Assembly: GCA_011009095.1 (NCBI GenBank)
Contig: VTPC01090559.1
Span: forward strand, 59,809 to 123,808
DNA: 64,000 bases
Reading direction: 5' to 3'
From: Ignelater luminosus
Lineage: Eukaryota > Arthropoda > Insecta > Coleoptera > Elateridae
The position numbers and the translations under genes are program-made. Of this stretch, positions 12,661 through 23,660 are shown piece by piece; the stretch's first letter is position 1, and each line of letters begins with the position of its first letter. The notes below the pieces were generated by a model. It worked only from the letters and a program-made list of their open reading frames with translations, made no database searches and was not told the origin of the DNA.

Positions 12661-15600
12661 CGCACCTTCTTGTCGGTTTATTAAAAAATCCTGTGGCGTA
12701 GTTATATTTATTCATCCCTTAAATGTGGGGGTTGGAGATTAATTTAGATTCAAGGGAAATAGCCGTAAACAATTAGTGTGTTAATAATTAGATTTTCAGG
12801 GTAAAATGTTAATTTTCAGGGTGAAGAAACACGTGTGTCTCTTTTCTTGTGTTTGCAGTTGGAAAATTTAAAAACGCGTATAATTTTTGGAAAATTATTA
12901 TTTGAAATAAATAATACCTTTATAGGAAAGATTATTAGTATCAGTATTGTTTTTTTAAGCAAGGCCATTTCCGACTAAGATTAAATTAAGGAAATGCTGT
13001 CATCATGATATCCTTGTCCTATATGATTTTTTATTGTTGTTTTTATTATTTTGTGTACTTTCACTTTATTAAATGTTAGAATTTAAAAGTTTAGAATAGA
13101 AAATTTGTTTATACTGTAACTGTGCAATTAAAACTTGATGAAACGCAATATAAAAGGTTAACGTCCTGGGATTAAATTTTTTAAAGCTGGATGAAAAGTT
13201 TCATATTAAAATTCTAATGAGGAATTTTCTAACTTGAAAAATAAAAAAATTAACTTCAAATAAAATTTAGAAATTATAACAATAGAGCAGATTTATTAAC
13301 ATTTAAAGTGTGTGTGTTGCAAATGCAACCTTTAGTTTTATCTTTGGCGAAAATTCAAAAACTAAAATTCGTCAAAATAGGGAAAAACAGTTCAAACCTC
13401 ACGTGAACTACAATCATCCTTTCACCTCTCCACATCTTTCTTTTAAAAGTAATATCAAGTTTGTAATAAATTCTTTCGTCACGCGACACAATAATTTTAT
13501 TACAATTTTACATCTTCAACCTTTTTTTAAATTTCTGGCGTACGTGACGCTTAGAATGTAGTATAGTTTGTATTAGGGGTAGCTGTGCCAGGGCTATATC
13601 GATTGAAATAGCTGGAAACGTGCCAATTTTGGGAGCGAAAGAACGGGATCAAATCTAACCTTAAATTAACAGCATGTTCAATTGTAACTGTGTAAAATTA
13701 ACAAAGAAAATTATTTACTCCGTTCTAATATATCAGCTCAAATAGTATAACAACTACGCTTTTGGAATTTTTTTATTATCTAATTTAAATAAAGGCGTCC
13801 TTGTGTGCATACTTTATCTTATTAAAGAAAATATTTAATAACAACAATCAATTAATGTAAAAGTCGGTTCTGTTTAGGGATTTTTTTTCATTAGTGCTTT
13901 AATTAACACTATTAAAAGAATACATCAATTACAATGAAATTAACATTTACATATTTTGTCAAGTATTAAAGGTTAAACTTGACTGTCTTATGCGTATAAA
14001 TATATTTTGAAATAACGTCCTTGAAGAAATAAGTGCATGTTGAATGCTCCCCGTATATATTAAAAAATAATAATCTGGTTTTCTTTTATTACGTTTTGAT
14101 GATTATTATTATTACTTTGTTTTTGTCATATAAATTTTAAATTTGTCACATTTTGCTGACTATTAACTTGTCACGTTTGCATTTATTTTACTGCTGCATT
14201 TGGATTTTTTACATAACGTTAACGTGACCTTTTCGTTTTGCACTTCATAATTTTTCATTTTTTACGGGATTCTATAATAAAAAAAGCTGATAAGGAAGAT
14301 GTAACTTATAGTATAGCATTATAACCGCATGTTGTTACTTATTGCGTTACACCATAAAACATAGGCATTATAAAGGTACATATTTTATGTTTTGAAGGGA
14401 AAAATGAGACAATCTATTCCAAAGCTTGAAAATTATTTCTCTCTAGTCATTTATGTTGGTGTAGTATATTTACATATATTTTGCTTTGCAAATAAGATCC
14501 TATATAACACCGGAATTGCGTAGACGCAATATGTTCGCTCTATATATATTAAACGCACTCGGGCAAAATACAGAGAATAATATTATTAAGGTAGTAGTAG
14601 CTTTTTTTTTGTAATTTTATTAAAATAAAACAGTGCTATTACGCCCAATAAATTAGTAATATCTGATCTAAAATTTGCAACACACCAAATGATCTTCTTT
14701 ATGTTCAAAAATTCAGTTACTAATTTGTAATTCATGAAAAGTTCCAAACATAACTGCGCTATCTCAGTTCTTAATATTCAAAGCTATCGCTTGATAACTC
14801 CAAACCATGTGTAAATGGACAAAGTTTCATACTGCTTAGGAATACTAACATTTACATGATTGTCTTTATGCAAATTCTATTCCCAAGTATAGGTAACAAA
14901 TTAACAATGTTCATTGAAAGTTTGACATACTACCTACAAGAAGCTATATAACATTTCATAATAGTTATTGTTATGTTATAACTTACCACAAAAACTATAA
15001 TGGAAGATTGGATTACAGTTATATGGCCTACCTGTCGGCTTTGTCTCTTTCCTTCTGGCTCAAGTTCTGTTTTTAATTCTTATTAGAGAACCCAGGTGTT
15101 TTTATCTAGATACAGAAAGGTCCCCCAGGAATTTCTTCACGGACTCGATACGATTTTGTAAATTGTGTGATGTGATTTGTTCGTCTTCAATAAAAAGAGA
15201 GCATTACCTGCAGAAGAATGCTCGGGCTACTTATCTTTCACATCCAATCGGGCCGGATTGAAATCCTCCTAGTTGTAGTTCAGCTTTTCTATAGCTGTCC
15301 CTTTTCGTTAAATAACTGCATGAACTTTTACCAACTGCATACAGAAGACTTCGCCAAGGCATTATGAAACATCCCCCTTTCGCCTATCATTGTCCTGGAA
15401 TTAATCATTTTATAGCGATCTCAAATCTTTCGAATTGCTTATTGCAAAAACAACACATTAAAGATCATATTCGAGCAATTTTCCAGTCTCTATTAGTAAG
15501 AGATTGTGGATCACAAGCGCCTTCATAGTCAATCATGCCCACTGATTCTATCACCGTTTTTGCCTTTGTTTCCTTCACATTTAAATATTGAATTTTGTTT

Positions 15601-15799
15601 TTGCTTCCATGCTCTGTTTCCTTCCATCGCACAGTGACCCATTTCACGGAAAAGGTGGACAAAAATAAAAAAAAGATTTGGATTAATACAATAATTGGTA
15701 TATCTAATGGTTTTGAGGCTGGCGGATTATCAATTTGATATTATTTTCTCAAAATCTAAAATGGTGGATTCAAAATGGCGGACTTTTTAATGAAAGAAT
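12661..15799. other. AT-rich non-coding DNA
   Basis: No protein family is recognisable in this stretch. Small frames at 13310-13561 (+) and 15465-15662 (-) are of unknown meaning. The latter lies just downstream of the Transib-like fragment and could be non-conserved tail of that element, but I cannot show it. Confidence 0.5.
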
Positions 15800-16925
15800 T
15801 CATTCATTCGAAAAAAATAAGTTTTCAAAAAATCGCCTAGCCGTATTACCATCATTGCTGGTCCCAAATCCCCCCTCTTTTGGTGAATCAACAATAAGTT
15901 CAAGTCGCAATTTGAAACCCTTCTGTATTGCCTGTTTCCGCATTTCTACATTTTTCTTGTCTTCCTCGGATCGCGCCTTCCATTTTCTCGTACTCAGTTT
16001 ATATCCTATGTGTAAAAAGTATTCCATAAAATAGATCCAATCATGTAAATCTAACATTTTTCTCATCTACTGGTAATGATAACCTCATCAAGTCTGTTAA
16101 ATTGTTTAAAACGTGGCTTGACACAAATAGCAACGCATGTTAGCTTTTGTCATTGTTACTGCATCTCTAACTTTATACCATGAATCATTGCAAATATTAG
16201 TTTGTAAGTAAGTAAAAGTGATATCTTTTCAGATAACTGCAAGCACAGTTATTTGATCTTCAACATAACTATTTTCCTGTAAAGCTGAAGTGGCTTTTTC
16301 ACGAATACACTCCACCTTTAGTGGACTGCAAAATTGAGGAGAAGGTTTAGGATTCTGCCAAATCAATAGATTTTCATCTTCACTTCCCGTTAATCGCAAT
16401 GGCACAAACGATGTTAAAAGATTACTCGCGTCTGACGTTAAATTTTTGTTTGTATTGACTTTGAGCAGAAGAACCGTCGAATCCGTATTTTGCAATCAAT
16501 TGTAAACTGTTGACTTCTGGAGATAACGTTTGAATTACGCTAGCTCGTACTGAAAGAATTTTGCTTGATGTCCAATAAAGATTGCAATAGAACTTCCGCT
16601 ATAGTCTCAGTAACATGAATACCTGGCGGATAACAGCGAGCTTTTGCCACCGCAACTGTATGATGTGATGGATCAACATGCGCACCGTTCTTTATTTCTC
16701 TTTTTCTAGCCTAGTCATTTTAATTTTCACAACATCGGAAAGTGCAAGATCGCCGAAAATTTCTTTACAAGGAGAAGAATCAGCAGCTTTAAAAGCTGTC
16801 TTGTACTTTGCAGCTTTAGATGGAAATGTAGTTGTGGTGTCCTTGAGAACACTAACAGCGTCGGCAGCTCCAGATGCACGAAGACCATACAAGTTGCAAA
16901 TTACAACTCAGCCAATTACACAATG
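15800..16925 (-). mobile_element. Broken Transib/RAG1-like DNA transposase
   Basis: Three blocks lie in order on the minus strand. Block 1 (16925-16692) reads ICNLYGLRASGAADAVSVL then FPSKAAKYK. Block 2 (16495-16229) has TSFVPLRL, IWQNPKPSPQFCSPLKV and IREK. Block 3 (16066-15800) has DLHDWIYFMEYFLHIGYKLS, KWKARSEED and GFGTSNDGNTARRFF. Blocks 2 and 3 resemble the RAG1 core: RAG1 has a PNSELCCKPL segment, the [20 protein letters not shown] segment carrying its second catalytic Asp, and KRWQATL...NGNFARKL. The family cuts DNA at terminal inverted repeats by a DDE mechanism. Frameshifts and lost segments separate the blocks, and the last catalytic Glu region is absent, so it is dead. The Transib assignment rests on remembered motifs. 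Confidence 0.6.
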
Positions 16926-17648
16926 AAACCAACTTAACTGTCCCGACCCTACCGTGTGCTAGTGTGAGATCTTGGAAAAAATCAAAACACTACACCACAA
17001 AGTTCACTTTAAAATAATGTAGACCATCAAACTCGATCAAACACAACTACTTATTTTTCTAATTTTCAAAAATTAATGCTTAAAGAAACAATAAAGAGTT
17101 TGACGTCACTGTCTATACTTGGTAAAAACGTAAATTATATTAAACAACATATGGAAAACATTTTACATACATTTGACACCATTTTGCATTAATTTGTAGT
17201 GCAAAAAGTCACTTGAACTAAAATTACTAACACTTGAAACACCTCCCAGATTTACCCTAGAAACGTGGCAAGAGCGTCCCACAGATGAGTCTCTTTGATC
17301 ACGCTCACATTTTATGTTTGAAGACCCAACTAATTGTCTTTCCATAGCGACGTGCAGTACTGCCTCCTTTATCAAATTTCTTGGTACTAAACATGAAATT
17401 AAGAACTTCAGTTTGTCGATTTTTGTCCGCCTTTTTCGGGAAATGGGCCACTGTGCATCGCTTCGCTCCTAGTTCATTTTTAATTTATATTTAGATAAAT
17501 TGAAAATGTCAAGTTCGTACTCAAATTTGATGAGTTTTCAGAATTCAACTCTCTTTGTACGTGTAAAGAATCCAGGAAGTTTTAGATCAGAGGGAAATTT
17601 ATCTCGATCGAGATTTAAGGTTGTCATAGTTTGAGGAATAAGTATATA

Positions 17649-17679
17649 AAGGGTTTTCCAATAAGAGGTGTTATTTTGA
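17649..17679 (+). repeat. Left terminal inverted repeat of DD41D copy A
   Basis: 31 bp, reverse-complement identical to 18923-18953. Transposases of this superfamily bind these ends and cut next to the TA target. Confidence 0.95.
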
Positions 17680-17762
17680 ATAGCCCGCTATTTCGGTAGA
17701 TGTCACTTTTGAAGCTATCATTTTTTGACATTTGACAAGTAGAAACTACGCCATTAATAAAT

Positions 17763-18848
17763 ATGGAACGATACACGCTTCAACAACGCATTGAAATTAT
17801 TAAAATTCACTATAAAAATGGTGAAAATTTGGCAGAGACGGTTCGTAAAACTCGAACATTTTTGGGTCACCGTGAAGCACCTTGTCGGACCGCAATACAG
17901 AAATTGGTGAAAAAATTCGAGCTCTTGGGACAAGTTAGTGATGTGAAGAATAAAACCCGTGCACGTCGCTCAAGAACAGCCGAGAATATTGCTGTTGTAG
18001 CCGAAAGTGTTAAAGAAAACCCAGGTTTGTCCATTCCTCGTCGTTCTTTGGAATTAGCCATTCCACAAACGTCATTACACCGTATTTTGCATAAAGATTT
18101 GGGTCTTAAGGCTTATAAAGTCCAGTTAACACAAGAACTCAAGCCGGCCGATCATCAACAACGTCGTGTCTTTGCCGATTGGGTCGTTGAAATGCATGAA
18201 AATGATCCAGAATTCCATCGAAAAATCATCTTGAGGGATGAGGCCCATTTCCACCTCGGTGGCTTCGTCAACAAGCAAAATTGTCGGATCTGGGGCTCAG
18301 AAAATCCAAGAGTTATTGTTGAAAAGTCTCTCTATCCTCAACGTGTGACTGTTTGGTGCGGTTTATGGTCCGGCGGAGTCATTGGACCTTACTTTTTCGA
18401 AAATGAGGCTGGAGCAACAGTTACGGTGACTGGATTGCGCTATCGAGAGATGATTAACGATTTTTTATGGCCGGAATTGGATGGTATTGATCTGGACAAC
18501 GTTTACTTTCAACAAGACGGCGCTACGTGCCACACAAGCAACGAAACCATTGATCTTTTACGGAAAAAGTTTCCGGACCGTGTTATCTCTCGAAGAGGTG
18601 ATCACAATTGGCCACCGAGATCTTGTGATTTAACACCTTGCGACTTCTTTCTTTGGGGCCACGTGAAAGAGAAGGTCTACGCCAACAGCCCAGCGTCGAT
18701 TCAAGACCTCAAAGATGGAATTCGTGAGGCTATCGAGGACATAGGGCAGCCACTTTGCGATTTGGTTATGGAAAATTTCATGAAAAGGATATTGTCCTGT
18801 AAGCGTGGTCGTGGTGGTCATTTGCCTGATGTTATTTTCCACTATTAA
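17763..18848 (+). CDS. DD41D transposase, full length (361 aa)
   Basis: It cuts and pastes its own element by binding the terminal repeats and hydrolysing DNA with a metal-dependent DDD triad. Residues 1-60 form a first helix-turn-helix (YTLQQRIEIIKIHYKNGEN start) and residues 75-125 a second (SIPRRSLELAIPQTSLHRIL). Catalytic residues are D159 in RDEAHFHLGG, D252 in YFQQDGATCH and D294 in DLTPCDFFLWG. The last two are 41 residues apart. The ATG at 17763 sits 114 bp inside the element and gives a length normal for mariner proteins. The residue before D159 is Arg here and Ser in the other copy; SDEAHF is the usual form. The C-terminus is Arg/Gly-rich. No stop or frameshift is seen, so activity is plausible but untested. 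Confidence 0.95.
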   Translation: MERYTLQQRIEIIKIHYKNGENLAETVRKTRTFLGHREAPCRTAIQKLVKKFELLGQVSDVKNKTRARRSRTAENIAVVAESVKENPGLSIPRRSLELAIPQTSLHRILHKDLGLKAYKVQLTQELKPADHQQRRVFADWVVEMHENDPEFHRKIILRDEAHFHLGGFVNKQNCRIWGSENPRVIVEKSLYPQRVTVWCGLWSGGVIGPYFFENEAGATVTVTGLRYREMINDFLWPELDGIDLDNVYFQQDGATCHTSNETIDLLRKKFPDRVISRRGDHNWPPRSCDLTPCDFFLWGHVKEKVYANSPASIQDLKDGIREAIEDIGQPLCDLVMENFMKRILSCKRGRGGHLPDVIFHY

Positions 18849-18922
18849 CGGCATACCTTCCTCTTTATAATGAAATAAACATCCGATCATTTATATTAAA
18901 AAATGGCACTTTTCTTTGAATA

Positions 18923-18953
18923 TCAAAATAACACCTCTTATTGGAAAACCCTT
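18923..18953 (-). repeat. Right terminal inverted repeat of DD41D copy A
   Basis: 31-bp inverse of 17649-17679, ending TTGGAAAACCCTT. It is followed by the TA target duplicate. Confidence 0.95.
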
Positions 18954-19199
18954 TAGTTTACAATAAGTAAATGAATTTTTTATTGGACGTGTTGCAAAAT
19001 GTCCGAGTCGAAGACGGTGCAAATTTTTTAAGTTTAACAATTTTAACAATTGTCTACTTGAGAATTGTCTCAGGAACGAGGTTCTCAATAAAGTCGTAAA
19101 ATAAATAGAAAACACTACAACTACGAAAAGTCACGTTTTGTCTTAACCTTCTCAACAGAAGCTAATGTATAGTGAAGGTAGCTGTGGTAGTTTCTCCTT

Positions 19200-19960
19200 T
19201 CTCAACTTTGTTGCCTGCGCCAGCAACAGCGAAAGCTTTATTCAACTAGAAGCCTTCGATAGGGTCTTCTTGGGCAATCCGTTTCCAGTTGTCTCTTTTC
19301 TTTCTGCTCTTCTTTTTCATTTTTTACGTATGTGGCAGGGAATTCTCGAGCCATCTTCTCTTGGTCTGCTTCCTTTCTATTCTTCTTATTCATGCAATTT
19401 TTGATTCTAAAATTCTACTTAAAACTTCCCTGATATAGACCTGTCCATCTGCTAACATCTCATGCGAATGCATCAGGCTGTGTCCAGGATGTACACCAAG
19501 GATCCATTCTTTCGTCCATTATTCATTTCTTTATTGCCACGGCATTCCGTGGTCCGACGTCCATCTGTCCCAATTCACGGACGATACGACCCTATGGGTG
19601 ATGCCTCGAAGCTCCGCCGAGGAATCGAAAACTCGAACGACTGAAGACTTGATTCCGAACTTAACTAGATGCGAGTTCAATGATGCCTCCAACTTTCGTC
19701 AATAGTCAAATCCCTCAGCGTCATTTTCAACCTGGTACTTAGACAGAACCTAAAAAATCATCAAACCTGTGATCGACTGTCTATTCAAAATCGTCACCGC
19801 GTCGCCAGATGCGATCGCCAGACTCGGACAGAAGGAGAGGACCATCTGCAGGATCTTCCACCCTTCGGCGAAAAGTGCGCTTCTTGAATTCTTCATAAGG
19901 GGCGGTAGATCAAAACGAAGAGCTCGTTATCGAGATATTCAGAATCCCAGCTTGACTTTC
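19200..19960 (+). mobile_element. Broken non-LTR reverse transcriptase fragment (Jockey/I-like), copy A
   Basis: Short reverse-transcriptase signatures follow one another over shifting frames: LEAFDRV near 19240 (cf. KAFDRV), SHANASGCVQDVHQGSILS near 19460 (cf. NAGVPQGSVLSP), and FTDDTTLWV near 19575-19600 (the catalytic box, usually FADDTTLW). A tail of thumb-like sequence runs to about 19960. Frame drift and stops make it an old dead copy. It starts about 250 bp downstream of the DD41D element. A 55-bp stretch here (19639-19693) is missing from copy B. Confidence 0.6.
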
Positions 19961-22900
19961 GAAAAGAAAACACAGAAAAAAATTCAAACATCACATTATC
20001 ATGACACGTGCCCACATCTCGAAGTTGGAACATCCTCCTTATTCATTCCCTCCTCGTATACAGGTAGTTAGCGGTCTGCGCGCTGGCGGTTGCTTTCCGG
20101 AGGTCCAGGAGGTTCCTTGAACCGACTTTCTTCAGTTTTATCGTGTTTTCGTTTTACTGTTTAAGGCACATGCCCAGACAGTATTCTTCAACGAGCCCAC
20201 CCACTTAAAGACACAAAACAACGCAAATAACACAACATAACTATTTCCTTCTCTGCACATCAACAAAGAGGAACCTCCACCCTGTTGTTTTTGAATATTA
20301 AAGTTACCTTTTTCCTCTTATCGTTGATTGATCACCATCTCATTACTACTTTTTATACTTAATTTTCAGATCTTGATAACATTGCAATAACGTGGTGAAA
20401 GCTAGGCATTGCTGCTTATTGTATCTTCTTTGCTTATCTTTGCTTTTCTGATAAAACTAAAGAGCGAGGATCATACTATCTTAAGCCTATCTGTCCACTA
20501 AGAGTTATTGCGATAAATTGTTTGCTGTTTGATCAGGTTCGTTACTTTTGGAGGCCATCTTTCTAAAAGTAGTATGAATGGTATCCTTCTCTTTGCTTTA
20601 TACAGAAGAATAGTGGGAGGACATAAATATTTGCTAAGAGATTTAAAAAAATTCTTAAATATGCTTTTATCACTTGAAATAATACTTTGGATGCGAACAT
20701 GCGTATTTTAAAAATACGATTGGAGGACGCCGATAACAAATTAAAAATAAATAGAAAGAAACTCATGATTGCGTCTTCCCGATCTGAAATTCACACAAAG
20801 AAAAATAAACCGTAAGTTGTCGCGTCGTCGGCAGACTATAAAAATATTTTCACAGTCCCTTGACAAGATCATTATCATAACATTATTATCCACAAAATAT
20901 TTTATTTCACCAAGAGAGATTGTGAATCTCTTTGAAGACATAAACGTTACTTGAGCAACTAAATAATATCCAATTCAAAATTTTTTGTACATGTAAAAGT
21001 TTACTTTTTATTGAAACATCTTGCTCAGAACCAAGGCCTCCAATTAACGTAAATCTAAAACGGTGGAATTTAGATCTTCTTATTTTTGTATCAAAATAAT
21101 TGTAAAATTTACTTATAGTATACAAATACTTCTACTACATTGCAATCTCTTTTCCTTTTATTTAACCGCTAGCTCTTATGCAGGGGCACGTTCTTACCTG
21201 GATTTATAACCCTGCATGCGTGTTACAGCCTGAAAAGTTTAATTTTTTGGTTCGATATTCTTACGAGGGCTATTTTTCACAACTTGACATCTTTCTATAC
21301 TGTTAGAAATTACGATCGACCACCTCGTCTGTTCTTGGTAATCTTATATTTCTTTTTCGTATTAGAAGAGTTTTTCCATTTATTTATTGGATAAATTAAT
21401 TCTAGGTAAGTCAGTTTTGCGTTTAGTTTTAGAAATGACCTTTCAACAAGCTAAATTTGCTTTCATTTTACAGTAATACAGTCATCTAGTATTAAAAAGG
21501 GTCGGTCACAGTTGAAGTAGGTAGGTATTATGTCGTTGGCTTCTGTATTCCTCTTTCAGGTAACAATTGGGGATTATTGTTTCCTTCCTGGAAGGACGGT
21601 AAGCGCCGGATTTGGTTGGTTCCTGAACACAATGTACGAAATAAAAATGCTTCAAACTTCAAAGCTAACGTTAACATTTTTCACAATATTATTTTTGTAA
21701 AAATTCTTTGCAAATATCTATAATTTCTTATTATATAAGAACAAAACTAAATTTAGAAATTCGTAAAGGAAACGAAGTGTTACTGTCATGTATACCTATA
21801 ATTAGATTCGAAATACTGTTTACTCGTGTAAAATGTGTTCTAATTAATGCAAATTATGTCACGCTTCTGATTTTGTGATTCGTCACAATATTGTTAGGCG
21901 ACAGTTAACACGAAGTATATTTATTTTTCCAGAGCCGAACAAAACATTTCAAAATAATTTTCAAGAGTAAAAGCGTTATTATTTGTTAAAAGTTAACATT
22001 ACACTGTATTGATTTTTTTGTTACACCACATTTTAAAACGCAAAAGAAAGAGATGCTTTTTGTATTATTATCGCCGTCCCTGCTATAAACAGGTTGTATA
22101 AATATAAACCTCTTTTCATGTCGTTAATATTTAATTCTCCAGCATCCATTTACGCAGAGCTCTGGAAACGTACACACGTAAATACATAGTACATCTCTTA
22201 TCTAAAATGATATTAGTGACCTAGAATGTATCCCATTAGTAAGTTTAGCTGGAACGAAAATTGTTAATCCTATATAATTAGTGCTGCAGCCAGCTGTTAA
22301 CGAAACGACTTTTATCTTTCGAACATCCAAAACTCATTCACTTGGAAAGTATTGACTTTTCGTTTCTTTTCTGGATGAATCTGGAACTGTTTTTGATTAA
22401 TTTTGTTGTATAGAAAAAAAGAGAGTGTAAATGAAAATAGTTTTTCCTTGTGCGTCAAACAGAACTTTATAATTGTTTTCAGCTCTGAAACTAGATTTGC
22501 ATTTCAATGATTTCCTATCCGGACTGCTTTTTAATGGAATGATTTATTTCACCTACTACTATTTTGAATATCGAAGAGCTTTTGGGGTGGATAACCGTTG
22601 GATACCGAAAGGCATTTTTATTATTATTTAGCTCCAAATTTCTTGGGTGTTGTTATGTTAAACTCCTACTAAACTAGGATCCATATAATCCATTGCATGA
22701 AAAATTTCAGCCTCTCCATTCTCGAAGAAGAATTCTGTACTTGGTTATCATAATCCCGGAAATGATAAAATCGTGGCATCGCAAAAAAACTCGTTTTGCT
22801 GCAATTTGTTTGTTTCAGTTATTAGTCTCACTTGGCAAATTTTTTCCCCAAAAGTTTTTTCCCACTGTTATGACATAGATGAAAGTGATTACTGTCATCA

Positions 22901-23460
22901 AGATGTATTTAATTAATTGTTGATTTATGTACCTGTACAGTCAATAGAAAAAGCTTCTCAACTGCCCATGGCCACATCTTGATTTTTGAAGTTTCTTGGG
23001 CAATCCTCAATGTTTTGGGAGCTTTCGATAAATTGATATTAGAGAAATCACAAACACAACAACCAACTATCCACTTTTCTGATGATTATATTTGAGTTGC
23101 TAAAATCTTAAAGTTGAGTATTAAAGTCGCCCTTGCATGTACTACCTTATAATGTTCTACCCAGACAAGACAATCTGGAGCATACCAAGAAAATTTGTCT
23201 TTGTTATTATTTTTGGAACAAATGACACAAAGAACGTTTTCCTCACAAGAGGTTGTCTTCATAGTCAGAGATTGATATAAACTGACCACGACTTTGAAGT
23301 AAAGAAAAGATCTGTGATATTGTTGGAATGGGCTGTTCTCTCGAAAGTTTTGAAGTTCACTCTTGATCTGTTCAATTATGCGTTGGTATTTATTGTATTG
23401 AACTTGACTGAGCTTATAAAGGCAGAGTGGAATGAAGTATGGGAGGTACAAGCTAGTGAT
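19961..23460. other. Non-coding DNA of copy A
   Basis: AT-rich, with no protein family or repeat end I recognise. The longest frame, 121 codons on the minus strand (23086-23451), is discussed among the rejected items. Alignment with copy B (about 28800-32450) shows scattered substitutions and small indels. Confidence 0.5.
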
Positions 23461-23660
23461 GCTGTAGCTTGGTGTTTTGTCTCGCTTGGGTAGTTTTGAG
23501 ACGTTCGTGGTCTTGTGACGGCCGCCTTCGGCGACCGCTGCTCAGGCTTCAATCTCGTTCGGCCCGCCTTGACATTTACTCTCCTTTGTGCCGCTTCTGG
23601 CGGCCCCACCTCGGTCTTCGCCCTCGTCCAGGCCGCCTTCGGCGCCCCGACTACAAAACA
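23461..23660. repeat. GC-rich block with repeated GCCGCCTTCGGCG motifs, copy A
   Basis: GC rises sharply and the near-palindrome GCCGCCTTCGGCG recurs about 120 bp apart (near 23520 and 23630). Copy B carries only the second occurrence because about 42 bp are missing there. The arrangement suggests slippage or deletion between short repeats. I find no gene; a fragment of a GC-rich SINE-like or satellite unit is possible. Confidence 0.45.

Larger units (their letters stand above)
17649..18953 (+). mobile_element. Intact 1305-bp DD41D (rosa-like) Tc1/mariner transposon, copy A
   Basis: Perfect 31-bp terminal inverted repeats begin AAGGGTTTTCCAATAAGAGG at 17649 and end, inverted, at 18953. Flanking TA dinucleotides at 17647-17648 and 18954-18955 mark the target duplication. 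A single uninterrupted transposase gene fills the centre, with a 5' leader of about 114 bp and a 3' tail of about 105 bp. Perfect repeats plus an open gene mean recent arrival. The DD41D spacing matches the rosa group described from tephritid flies; the assignment rests on catalytic spacing alone. Confidence 0.95.

Noticed and set aside
17867-19115. Minus-strand frames inside and after the DD41D element (17867-18061, 18630-18890, 18891-19115)
   Set aside because: These are antisense shadows of the transposase gene or cross the element's end; no domain signature.
23086-23451. 121-codon minus-strand frame with a Cys-x-x-Cys motif, partly shared with 32071-32344
   Set aside because: The differences I found between the two haplotypes in this frame all change the amino acid (H/Q, C/Y, F/S, N/S), and copy B's frame is interrupted by an insertion upstream. 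That is not the pattern of a protein under selection.
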